Below are positions 7,655 to 15,207 of a DNA stretch of 64,000 bases, in pieces. The notes under the pieces are model-generated. The model did no database searches, was not told where the DNA came from, and saw only the letters and a program-made list of their open reading frames with translations. Source of the stretch: Hyphomonas sp. (GTDB lineage Bacteria > Pseudomonadota > Alphaproteobacteria > Caulobacterales > Hyphomonadaceae). Location: positions 186,001 to 250,000 of the forward strand of contig NZ_CP051230.1 in the NCBI RefSeq assembly GCF_017792385.1. Reading direction: 5' to 3'. A program made the translations under genes and the position numbers. The stretch's first letter is position 1. Every line of letters begins with the position of its first letter.

Positions 7655-9583
7655 ATGCCCATCACACGCGTCGTCGCGGCGACAGTTCTGGCTATCGGAT
7701 TGTGCGCGTGCGCTACAGCGCCAGCGCAGGATGAGACACGCATCGACGCGGATGCGACAGTGAAACACAAGAAGGTGGTGCGGATAGAAGTCCGCAAGCC
7801 AGATGAGGCGAGCCAGCCGGGGCCGGGTGACCGGATGCCGGCGGGCCGCCCGCTGGGCACGCGCTCCTCCGTGGTAGCCCCGAATGGCGCGGCCGCCACG
7901 GCCCACCCGCTGGCAACCCAGACCGCGCTCGACGTGCTGAAAGCCGGCGGCTCGGCCGTGGACGCCGCGATTGCCGCGAACGCGATGCTGGGCCTTGTCG
8001 AACCGACAGGCAACGGCATCGGCGGCGACCTGTTTGCGATCGTCTGGGATCCGGAGACGCAGCAGCTCTACGGTTATAATGGCTCCGGCCGCTCGCCCAT
8101 GGGCGCCACTCTGAACGACATGCAGGCCAAGGCCGACGAGTTCATGCAAGGCGAGGAGATCCCGCCCTTCGGCGCAGCGCCGGTGACCGTGCCCGGCACG
8201 GTCGATGGCTGGTACGCGCTGCATGACAAGTTCGGCAAGCAGCCGATGAACATGAACCTCGAACCGGCCATTCAGTACGCCCGTAACGGCGCGCCGATTC
8301 CTGAGGTCATCGCCTATTATTGGGGCCGCAATGCAACGCGCCTGCAGGAAGCGGCTGACAGCGGCATGCTGGAAGAGTTCGACAATGCGAAGGCGACCTA
8401 TTTCTCGCCCGCCCCGAAAGAAGGCAGCCTGTTCCGCAATCCGGACCTCGCCGACACGCTTGAGCGGATCGCCTACAAGGGCCGGGACGAATTCTATTCC
8501 GGCGAAACCGCCCACATCATGGGCGACTATTTCGAACGGATCGGCGGCTTCCTGACCTATGAGGACTTTGCCGCCCATACCGGCGAATGGGTCGAGCCGA
8601 TCTGTGTGACCTATCGCGGCGACTACAAGGTCTGCGAATTGCCGCCGAACACGCAGGGCATCGCGGCGCTGCAGATGCTGCAGATGCTCGAACGGTTTGA
8701 CCTGCGCGGCATGGGCTTCGGCTCGGCCGACAGCATCATGGCGCAGGTGGAAGCGAAACGGCTCGCCTTTGCAGACCGGGCGGCTGGCTATGCTGATCCA
8801 GAAACGTCCGGGATTGATCCCGCTATCTTTGTTCGCCCCGGCTACAATGCTGAACGGGCAGACACGATTGACCTCGGTCAGGCGATGGCACCTCCTGCCC
8901 CCGGCTTCGCAGACGCAGATGCCAAGCTGAACGACGGCGACACGACTTACCTCACCGTCACCGACAAGGACGGCATGATGGTGTCGCTTATCCAGTCGAA
9001 CTATCGCGGCATGGGCACGGGGCTCGTCGCGGATGGCCTCGGCTTCATGTTCCAGGATCGCGGGCAGCTGTTCAGCCTCGACCCGGACCATCCGAACGTG
9101 TTCGAACCCGCCAAGCGGCCCTTCCACACGATCATTCCGGCCTTCGCCTTCAAGAAGGACATGCCGGGCTGTCAGGTGCGCGCCGAGCCGATCGAACAGG
9201 CCTGCCGGTTCGAGCCATGGCTGAGCTTCGGCCTGATGGGCGGCGGCATGCAGCCGCAGGGCCATGTGCAGATCATCCTGAACCTCGTCGATTTCGACAT
9301 GGGCCTGCAGGAAGCCGGTGATGCCGCGCGCTGGGAACATGTTGGCGGGTGCGAGCCAACCGATGACCTCAATGGCGACGCCTGCGAAACCGACATGGGT
9401 GTCGTGCATCTGGAAAGCGGCATCCCGCCGGAAACCCGCGCCGAACTGGAGGCCCGCGGCCACACGGTGGAATGCTGCAAGGCGAATGCAGGCGGCTATC
9501 AGGCCATCATGCGCGACTTCGAAAGCGGCGCCTGGATTGCCGCCACCGAAATGCGCAAGGATGGCAGCGCGGATGGGTACTAG
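7655..9583 (+). CDS. Gamma-glutamyltransferase, lipoprotein form
   Basis: This 642-residue Ntn-hydrolase precursor has a lipobox-like LCAC (Cys19) after a short signal, then a linker rich in charged residues. The enzyme domain starts near residue 70 with SSVVAPNGAAATAHPLAT. GNGIGGDLFA (about 119-128) marks the large subunit. The autoprocessing nucleophile is expected at Thr430 in GDTTYLTVTDKDG, and the small subunit begins there. It would hydrolyse or transfer the gamma-glutamyl group of glutathione and related peptides in the periplasm or at the membrane. The ribosome site CAGGAGAG precedes the ATG. The first inverted repeat of the DUF559 module starts directly at the stop codon and may act as its terminator. 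Confidence 0.92.
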   Translation: MPITRVVAATVLAIGLCACATAPAQDETRIDADATVKHKKVVRIEVRKPDEASQPGPGDRMPAGRPLGTRSSVVAPNGAAATAHPLATQTALDVLKAGGSAVDAAIAANAMLGLVEPTGNGIGGDLFAIVWDPETQQLYGYNGSGRSPMGATLNDMQAKADEFMQGEEIPPFGAAPVTVPGTVDGWYALHDKFGKQPMNMNLEPAIQYARNGAPIPEVIAYYWGRNATRLQEAADSGMLEEFDNAKATYFSPAPKEGSLFRNPDLADTLERIAYKGRDEFYSGETAHIMGDYFERIGGFLTYEDFAAHTGEWVEPICVTYRGDYKVCELPPNTQGIAALQMLQMLERFDLRGMGFGSADSIMAQVEAKRLAFADRAAGYADPETSGIDPAIFVRPGYNAERADTIDLGQAMAPPAPGFADADAKLNDGDTTYLTVTDKDGMMVSLIQSNYRGMGTGLVADGLGFMFQDRGQLFSLDPDHPNVFEPAKRPFHTIIPAFAFKKDMPGCQVRAEPIEQACRFEPWLSFGLMGGGMQPQGHVQIILNLVDFDMGLQEAGDAARWEHVGGCEPTDDLNGDACETDMGVVHLESGIPPETRAELEARGHTVECCKANAGGYQAIMRDFESGAWIAATEMRKDGSADGY

Positions 9584-9623
9584 CCTCCCCTCTCCCTTGA
9601 GAGAGAGGGGCCGGGGGTGAGGG
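9584..9623. repeat. Left copy of an inverted ~40-bp palindromic repeat
   Basis: A C-rich arm (CCTCCCCTCTCCC) pairs with GAGAGAGGGG to form a hairpin, followed by a CCGGGGGTGAGGG tail. The sequence recurs in inverted orientation at 9829-9867. It begins immediately after the gamma-glutamyltransferase stop codon. Confidence 0.85.
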
Positions 9624-9635
9624 AGCGCGGAGTCG

Positions 9636-9815
9636 ATGACACGAAACTCGTCCACGCCCCGCGCCCGCCGTCTGCGACAGGACGCCAATGCCCCTGAACA
9701 GGTCGCGTGGCAGGCCTTGCGTGGACTTGGCTGGGATTTCCTGCGAGTTCCAGCTAGCGACGTGTTTGATGCCGACCATCTGATGGGTCTTGTGCAGGAG
9801 AGATTGGGACTATGA
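9636..9815 (+). pseudogene. DUF559 (Vsr-like endonuclease) gene with central deletion
   Basis: This 59-codon open frame runs from ATG 9636 to TGA 9815. Its first half (ARRLRQDANAPEQVAWQALR) matches the N-terminal helix of DUF559 proteins. Its second half (GLGWDFLRVPASDVF) matches their C-terminal beta strand and helix. The roughly 50-60 residues expected between them, which carry the Arg/Gln, Glu-x-Asp and Asp catalytic core, are absent, and the join keeps the frame. It cannot be an active nuclease of that family. It lies exactly between two inverted repeats. It is most likely a decayed remnant, although the intact frame leaves open a small translated product. Confidence 0.7.
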
Positions 9816-9828
9816 CTTCAACTGTGTG

Positions 9829-9867
9829 CCCCCTCACCCCAGCCCCTCTCCCCGAGGGGAGAGGGGT
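9829..9867. repeat. Right copy of the inverted palindromic repeat, also the udg ribosome site
   Basis: CCCCCTCACCCCAGCCCC is followed by TCTCCCCGAGGGGAGAGGGG. Its reverse complement aligns with the left copy at 9584-9623. The last arm, GGGGAGAGGGG, ends one T before the ATG of the uracil-DNA glycosylase gene and contains its only Shine-Dalgarno-like sequence. Confidence 0.85.
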
Positions 9868-10515
9868 ATGAGTCCGGAAGCTCCCGCCGATTGTCCTCTA
9901 TGCCCGCGCCTTGTGGCGTATCGGGAAGAGGTCGCCGTGAAAGAACCGGACTGGTTCAATGGCGCCGTGCCGAGTTTCGGGCCGGAGGATGCCGAATTGC
10001 TGATCATCGGCCTTGCGCCGGGCGTCACCGGGGCGAACCGGACAGGCCGGCCATTCACCGGCGACTGGGCCGGGGACCTGCTCTACGCAACCATCGACAA
10101 GTTCGGCTATTCAACCGGCACATATGATGCGCGGCCGGATGACGGGCTGAAGCTGAAGCGCGCCATGATCACAAATGCCGTGCGCTGTGTGCCGCCGCAG
10201 AACAAGCCGGTTGGCGCGGAGATCAATCAGTGCCGGCCCTTCCTGTCGGCCCGCATTGCGGCGCTGCCGAAGCTGAAGGCGATGATCTGCCTCGGCAAGA
10301 TTTCCCATGATTCCACGGTACGCACGCTGGGCCTGAAACTGAAGGATCACCCCTTTGGCCACGGCACGCATTATGATGTGGCGTTCGAAGGCCGGCCGCT
10401 GGCGCTGATCTCGTCCTATCATTGCAGCCGCTACAACACGAATACCGGTCGCCTGACGGCAGAGATGTTCGAGGATGTGTTTGCGATGGCGAAGAGTGTG
10501 ACCGATCCGGCCTAA
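9868..10515 (+). CDS. Uracil-DNA glycosylase, family 5 (UdgB type)
   Basis: This 215-residue Fe-S uracil-DNA glycosylase removes uracil, and probably other deaminated bases, from DNA. Four Cys suited to a [4Fe-4S] cluster are at residues 9, 12, 107 and 122. The active-site loop GLAPGVTGANRTGRPFTGD spans about 48-66, and the C-terminal motif SYHCSRYNTNTGRLT is typical of family 5. I chose the ATG at 9868; a longer frame from a TTG at 9790 would add repeat-encoded residues (PPHPSPSPRGERG) and is rejected. The ribosome site lies inside the right inverted repeat, so insertion of that repeat may have reset translation initiation of this gene. Confidence 0.9.
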   Translation: MSPEAPADCPLCPRLVAYREEVAVKEPDWFNGAVPSFGPEDAELLIIGLAPGVTGANRTGRPFTGDWAGDLLYATIDKFGYSTGTYDARPDDGLKLKRAMITNAVRCVPPQNKPVGAEINQCRPFLSARIAALPKLKAMICLGKISHDSTVRTLGLKLKDHPFGHGTHYDVAFEGRPLALISSYHCSRYNTNTGRLTAEMFEDVFAMAKSVTDPA

Positions 10516-10543
10516 GGGAGTTGCCATCGCCGTACTTTCCGTT

Positions 10544-10567
10544 TATCGATAATATCGTTATTCGATA
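10544..10567 (+). promoter_or_regulatory. Imperfect palindrome, candidate operator before DUF2306-like gene
   Basis: TATCGATAA and TTATTCGATA form an imperfect inverted repeat around TATCG, ending 12 nt before the ATG at 10580. A weak -35 (TTGCCA, 10521-10526) puts a -10 at 10544-10549, inside the left arm, so a bound protein would block the promoter. The binding factor is unknown. Confidence 0.4.
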
Positions 10568-10579
10568 AAGGATTGTCCG

Positions 10580-11377
10580 ATGCCCAGATATGCCGCTCCG
10601 CTGCTTACATGCGTTTTCGCATTGGTTTTTCTCGGCACCGGTGTCGCGCATGCCGCAAAGCTCGAAGTTGACCCGGACGCGCCCCTATGGATCAGGCTCG
10701 CCACGGACGCCCTGCTTTATGCCCATATTGGTGGCGGCGCGGTGGGGCTCGTATCCGGCGTCGCAGCGATTGCAGCACGCAAAGGCCGGGCCATGCACCG
10801 CCTTGCGGGGAAAGTCTTCTTCGTTTCGATGTTCATCACCTATCTGATCGGCGCAGGCGTTGCGCCGTTCCTTGAGGAGGGCCAGCGCCCAAACTTCGTG
10901 GCCGGCATCCTGGCCTTGTACCTGCTCATCACGGCTCTGCTCACAGTTCGCCAGCGCGGGCCTGTCCGGGTCAATTGGCGGCATTATGCAGGACTGGTGA
11001 CGGCGCTCGGCATCACGCTGATGGGCGTTGTGTTCATGCAAATGGGCGCGAACAGCCCAAGCGGCACCGTAGACGGCTCGCCGCCCCAAGCCTTCATCCT
11101 GTTCATTGTCGCCGGCAGCATTGCCGCGTTTGGCGAATTGAACGTGATCGTGAGACAGGCGCTGTCCTACACGGCGCGCATCTCCCGCCACCTCTGGCGC
11201 ATGTGCTTCTCGATGTTCATCGCATCCGGCTCACTTTTCCTGGGGCAGCCGCAAGTGTTTCCCGAGGGCTTCAACCAGACCGCCTGGCCCTTCCTGCTGG
11301 CCTTTGCACCGTTGATTGCGCTGATTGTCTGGCAGGGCCTGCTGAGGCTTCGCGGCGAGAAGTTGCGCGCTGCTTGA
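10580..11377 (+). CDS. DUF2306-like integral membrane protein
   Basis: This 265-residue protein has about seven hydrophobic segments. The family-like core is HIGGGAVGLVSGVAAIAARKG followed by AMHRLAGKVFFVSM, where the two His could be haem or metal ligands. The N-terminal segment (about residues 7-25) could be a signal anchor. AAAGGA lies about 9-14 nt before the ATG. It is a single-gene unit, with a palindrome overlapping its putative promoter, and it converges on smpB with only 10 nt between the stops. Its function is unknown; the DUF2306 assignment rests on the pattern of helices and His residues. Confidence 0.65.
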   Translation: MPRYAAPLLTCVFALVFLGTGVAHAAKLEVDPDAPLWIRLATDALLYAHIGGGAVGLVSGVAAIAARKGRAMHRLAGKVFFVSMFITYLIGAGVAPFLEEGQRPNFVAGILALYLLITALLTVRQRGPVRVNWRHYAGLVTALGITLMGVVFMQMGANSPSGTVDGSPPQAFILFIVAGSIAAFGELNVIVRQALSYTARISRHLWRMCFSMFIASGSLFLGQPQVFPEGFNQTAWPFLLAFAPLIALIVWQGLLRLRGEKLRAA

Positions 11378-11387
11378 GCGGCATTCC

Positions 11388-11867
11388 TCACCCCTCTTTC
11401 AGGATCCGCGCCTTCTGTCTCTGCCAGTCGCGTTTGGCCTCGACTTCGCGCTTGTCATGGCTCTTGCGGCCGGTCGCGAGGCCGATGAGGAGCTTGGCGA
11501 GACCGCGCTCGTTGAAATAGAGCTTCAGAGGCACGATGGTGCGCCCAGCCCGGTCGACCGACTGGGAGAGTTTCGCCAGTTCGCGCTTTGACACGAGCAG
11601 TTTCCGCTTGCGCTTCGGCTCATGATTGAACCGGTTGGCGGCATTGTAGATCGGGATGTCCGCATTGATCAGGTAGAGGCCGCCATCTTCCGGGCTGACA
11701 TAGGCTTCGGCGATGTTGGCCTTGCCCTGGCGCAGGGATTTCACCTCTGACCCGACCAGCATGATGCCAGCCTCCAGCGTATCCTCGACCGCATAATCGC
11801 GGCGGGAGCGGCGGTTTTCCGCGACCAGCCCATCCGAGCGGCCCTTGGTCTGACTCTTCTTTGCCAT
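11388..11867 (-). CDS. smpB: SsrA-binding protein SmpB
   Basis: This 159-residue tmRNA partner of trans-translation binds tmRNA and the ribosomal decoding site. Visible landmarks are NRRSRRDYAVEDTLEAGI near the N-terminus, the GSEVKSLRQGKANIAEAYV core, and the basic C-terminal tail (GRKSHDKREVEAKRDW) that inserts into the ribosome. The length and motifs match the family fully. It lies 9 nt downstream of dapA on the same strand, a pairing I associate with alphaproteobacteria, so the two are probably co-transcribed. Confidence 0.97.
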   Translation of the reverse strand: MAKKSQTKGRSDGLVAENRRSRRDYAVEDTLEAGIMLVGSEVKSLRQGKANIAEAYVSPEDGGLYLINADIPIYNAANRFNHEPKRKRKLLVSKRELAKLSQSVDRAGRTIVPLKLYFNERGLAKLLIGLATGRKSHDKREVEAKRDWQRQKARILKEG

Positions 11868-11876
11868 CGCCCTGAT

Positions 11877-12758
11877 TTAGGCGTTCAAACCCGCAAGCGC
11901 CATGGCCTGATCGATTTCAGCCCGCTTTTCTGCAGATGGCGCGGTGAGCGGCAGGCGCACCTCATCGGTGCACAGGCCCAGTTTCGACAGGGCATATTTC
12001 GCTGGCCCCGGCGAGGGCGAACAGAACATCGCCTTGTGCAGCGCGATCAGCTTGCGCTCGATGGCGCGCGCTTCGGCCAGATTTCCCGCCTGAAAGGATG
12101 CATGCATTGCGGCACATGCCTCTGGCATCACATTGGCGGTGACCGAGATGCAGCCCATGCCGCCCATGGCAAGGTGGCCGAGGGCGCTTGGGTCATCGCC
12201 GGACAGCTGCACGAATTGAGTGCCTTCGGGAATGGCAGCGGCATGCTGGCTGACACGCTCCATGTCGCCGGTAGCATCCTTGATGCCGACAATATTGGGC
12301 AATTGGGCCAGGCGCGCGACGGTATCCGGCGCAAGGTCAACCACTGTGCGGCCGGGCACATTGTACAACAGAACCGGCAGGGCCACGGCGTCATTGATGG
12401 CGCGGAAATGGGCCTCAAGGCCTTCCTGATTGGGATTGTTGTAATAGGGGCAGACGACCAGCGCGGCATCGGCGCCAACGGTCTTGGCATGCTGGACCAG
12501 ATCGATCGCCTCATCTGTGGCGTTGGCCCCGGCCCCGGCAATCACGGGCACGCGGCCTTTGGTAATTTCAACACAAAGCGTTACGACATCCTTATGCTCT
12601 TGCGTGGAGAGTGTGGACGTCTCGCCCGTGGTGCCGACCGGCACGAGCGCGCTGGAACCGCCGGCAATCTGGCGCTCTACCAGCGCAACGAATGCGTCCC
12701 GGTCAACGGCACCATTTTTGAAAGGTGTGACGAGCGCTGGGATTGAGCCATGAAACAT
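11877..12758 (-). CDS. dapA: 4-hydroxy-tetrahydrodipicolinate synthase DapA
   Basis: This 293-residue aldolase condenses pyruvate with aspartate semialdehyde in the lysine/diaminopimelate pathway. The Schiff-base Lys160 lies in GIKDATGD, Tyr132 in LYNVPGR, and Thr44 in VGTTGE, all in the positions expected for the family. I chose the ATG at 12758 (MFHGSIPALVTPF), which fits the family start; the longer frame from 12824 adds an unrelated basic leader. The gene precedes smpB by 9 nt and lies divergent from the lytic transglycosylase gene, with about 100 nt for two promoters. Confidence 0.97.
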   Translation of the reverse strand: MFHGSIPALVTPFKNGAVDRDAFVALVERQIAGGSSALVPVGTTGETSTLSTQEHKDVVTLCVEITKGRVPVIAGAGANATDEAIDLVQHAKTVGADAALVVCPYYNNPNQEGLEAHFRAINDAVALPVLLYNVPGRTVVDLAPDTVARLAQLPNIVGIKDATGDMERVSQHAAAIPEGTQFVQLSGDDPSALGHLAMGGMGCISVTANVMPEACAAMHASFQAGNLAEARAIERKLIALHKAMFCSPSPGPAKYALSKLGLCTDEVRLPLTAPSAEKRAEIDQAMALAGLNA

Positions 12759-12860
12759 CGTAAATTTGCCGCGATTCAGGTGTTGTTTGGTTTGATCGAG
12801 TATGAATCGCCAATGCCTTCTCACGCTTTGGCCAAGAAATAAACTCTGCTGAGCCGTTTC

Positions 12861-14885
12861 ATGATGCGACCCGTTGCCATTATTGCCTCCCTTGCCGTCC
12901 TGTCACAGGCTGCTGCAGCCGCTGGCGTGCCCGAAGCGCCAAGCCTGAAACCGGCCCGCCCCTATGTTTCGTCCGTCACGGACGCCCGCAATGCCGAGAT
13001 CCTGCACAAGGCGCTGCGGGCCGCAGACCGCTATGACTGGCCGACGGTGGCGCATCTGCAGACGCAGGCATCGGACCCGGACGTGCGAAATGTGATCATG
13101 TGGGTGCGCGCCAGCCGCGGCGTGCCCGGCATGAACTTCTCGGAAGTGTCCTATGCGCTGGAAACGCTGAGCGACTGGCCGAAAACGGTCGCCATGCGCC
13201 GCCGCGCCGAGGAAATCATCGGCCTGTCCTCCTACAGCCACAAGGAACGGATCGACTGGCTGACAGCCTCCGGGCCGGTCACGGGCGCCGGCAAGATCGC
13301 CCTGGCAGACAGCTGGCGCGCCATTGGCGAGCCGGCCAAGGCGCTGGAGGCGGTGCGCGACGCCTGGCACAACAATTCCCTTGAACGCGATGTCGAACGT
13401 CAGGTTCTTTCCACCTATGGCAAGCAACTGACCCAGGATGATCACCGCGCCCGGGTCGACTTCCTGCTGTGGACCAACCAGCGGACCGCCGCGTCGAAAC
13501 TGAAATACCTGCTGACCGACGACTATCGCAAACTTGTGGATGCCCGTATTGCGCTGGCCGCACGTTCGCGGAATGTCGATGCCTTGGTCAATGCCGTCCC
13601 GGCCCATCTGCAGGACAATCCCGGACTGCTCTATGAGCGCGCCCGGTGGCGCCGACAGAAGCTGCGCAATCAGGATGTCGCGACGCCATTGCTGACCGGG
13701 ATCGATGGCAATGATGTACCGGCCGCCGGTCGGTCCCGGTTGTGGGACGAGCGCAACATCGCCATCCGCACCGACCTGAAGGAAGGCAACTGGACCCGCG
13801 CCTATCAGCTGGCCGCACCGCATGGCATGGATAGCGGCGGTGACTTTGCAGAGGCAGAATGGGTCGCGGGCTGGATTGCCCTTCGCCTGAAGAACGATGC
13901 GGGCCGCAGCCTCGATCACTTCGAGACCATGTCGGACGGGGTGTCGACGCCGATCAGCCTGGCACGCGGCAAATACTGGTCGGGCCGCGCCCACGACGCG
14001 CTGGGCCAGACCGATGCGGCGCGGACCGACTACACATCCGCAGCGGAACACAAATTCACCTATTATGGCCAGTTGGCAGCAGAACGCCTGGACGACAAGA
14101 AACTCGCCTTCCCGAAATCGGCAGAACCGACCGAAGCCGAGATCGAAGCGTTCGAAGCCCGCCCGATGGTGCGTGCCCTGCGCCTGCTGGGAGAGAGCGG
14201 TGAGGAACGCCTGTTCCGCGAGTTCGCCTATCACCTGGACGACCTTCTGGAGACCGAAAGCGAATACCTTCTGCTGGCCCGAATGGCCACGGAATACCAG
14301 GTTCCGGATGTCGGCGTGCGCGGGGCCAAGGCCGGACTTGCCAAGGGCATTGTCTCGACCGATGCGGCCTATCCGGTGGTTGCCTATCCGCTGCTGCGCG
14401 AACCGCAGGTGGAACGCCCGCTGATGCTGGCCCTGTCGCGCCAGGAAAGCGAGATGAACCCGAATGCGATCAGCCATGTCGGCGCACGCGGCCTGATGCA
14501 GTTCATGCCGGCCACGGCCCGCAATGAAGCGCGTCTGCGCGGCCTGCCGTATCGCACGTCCTGGCTGACCGATGATCCGGGCTACAACATGACGCTGGGC
14601 GGCCAGCATCTCGATACGCTGCTGTCGCAATTCAATGGCAGCTACATCATGACCGCTGCAGCCTACAATGCCGGGCCGAGCCGTCCGCGCCAGTGGATCG
14701 GCGATTATGGCGATCCACGCACCGGGCAGGTCGATCCGGTGGACTGGGTGGAATTCATTCCATTCTCGGAGACGCGCAACTATGTCCAGCGCGTGCTGGA
14801 GAATACACAGGTCTACCGTCACCGCCTTCTCGGCGAACCGGTCGAAATCCAGATCGAGGAAGACCTGAAGCGCGGACGGGAATAG
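12861..14885 (+). CDS. Soluble lytic murein transglycosylase (Slt70-type)
   Basis: This 674-residue periplasmic enzyme cleaves peptidoglycan glycan strands with 1,6-anhydro product formation. A signal peptide covers about residues 1-20. A long helical superhelix of TPR-like repeats follows, and the SLT domain starts near residue 525. The catalytic Glu is in SRQESEMNPNAIS, followed by the GARGLMQFMPATA and AAYNAGP motifs. The C-terminus is polar, with no membrane anchor. The start is one of two adjacent ATG codons at 12861. The next 322 bases hold no gene. Confidence 0.93.
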   Translation: MMRPVAIIASLAVLSQAAAAAGVPEAPSLKPARPYVSSVTDARNAEILHKALRAADRYDWPTVAHLQTQASDPDVRNVIMWVRASRGVPGMNFSEVSYALETLSDWPKTVAMRRRAEEIIGLSSYSHKERIDWLTASGPVTGAGKIALADSWRAIGEPAKALEAVRDAWHNNSLERDVERQVLSTYGKQLTQDDHRARVDFLLWTNQRTAASKLKYLLTDDYRKLVDARIALAARSRNVDALVNAVPAHLQDNPGLLYERARWRRQKLRNQDVATPLLTGIDGNDVPAAGRSRLWDERNIAIRTDLKEGNWTRAYQLAAPHGMDSGGDFAEAEWVAGWIALRLKNDAGRSLDHFETMSDGVSTPISLARGKYWSGRAHDALGQTDAARTDYTSAAEHKFTYYGQLAAERLDDKKLAFPKSAEPTEAEIEAFEARPMVRALRLLGESGEERLFREFAYHLDDLLETESEYLLLARMATEYQVPDVGVRGAKAGLAKGIVSTDAAYPVVAYPLLREPQVERPLMLALSRQESEMNPNAISHVGARGLMQFMPATARNEARLRGLPYRTSWLTDDPGYNMTLGGQHLDTLLSQFNGSYIMTAAAYNAGPSRPRQWIGDYGDPRTGQVDPVDWVEFIPFSETRNYVQRVLENTQVYRHRLLGEPVEIQIEEDLKRGRE

Positions 14886-15207
14886 GAACGCAGGCCATCC
14901 GGGACGCCTGAAAGAGGGCCGATCAGGAGCGTCGAAGGCCAGCCTCTCCCACGTCTCGGATGGTCGCATGGCCCCATGCGCCCGGAGGCAGCTTCCGCCT
15001 TTCGCGCATTTCGATTTCATTGCTGCGACACGATGCCCGGATACAAACGACTGCATCTGGATGCCGCCCGTAGGTAACGATTATGCAAGCCAATTCCCTC
15101 GCGTAAGGGGCCCAACTCCCAATATTTGCGAGCTTGACAAGCCAGCCCACTCAATCGAGAAGCTTGCTTAATAAAACCTACTTGCATAATTCGGGAGGAA
15201 TTGAGAC
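14886..15207. other. 322-bp intergenic region before the TonB-dependent receptor gene
   Basis: I see no open frame that I can support here. A TTGACA hexamer lies at 15134-15139 without a well-spaced -10 partner. An AT-rich segment (TTGCTTAATAAAACC, CTTGCATAATTCGG) runs to the ribosome site GGGAGGAATTGAG that precedes the receptor ATG. The rest is mixed sequence with no strong hairpin. Confidence 0.4.

Noticed and set aside
7513..7734. 73-codon frame overlapping the VOC stop codon
   Set aside because: Its start is coupled to the VOC stop, which is attractive, but the second half runs over the ribosome site and signal peptide of gamma-glutamyltransferase and becomes Arg/Ser-rich. No family was recognised.
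7511..9688. 725-codon minus-strand frame
   Set aside because: It is antisense to gamma-glutamyltransferase. Part of its N-terminus (LPHPRPLSLKGEG) is just the palindromic repeat translated.
9790..9867. N-terminal extension of UdgB from a TTG
   Set aside because: The added residues (PPHPSPSPRGERG) come from the inverted repeat. The family N-terminus begins at ATG 9868.
12903..15056. 717-codon minus-strand frame
   Set aside because: It is antisense to the lytic transglycosylase gene, with no recognisable domain and no ribosome site.
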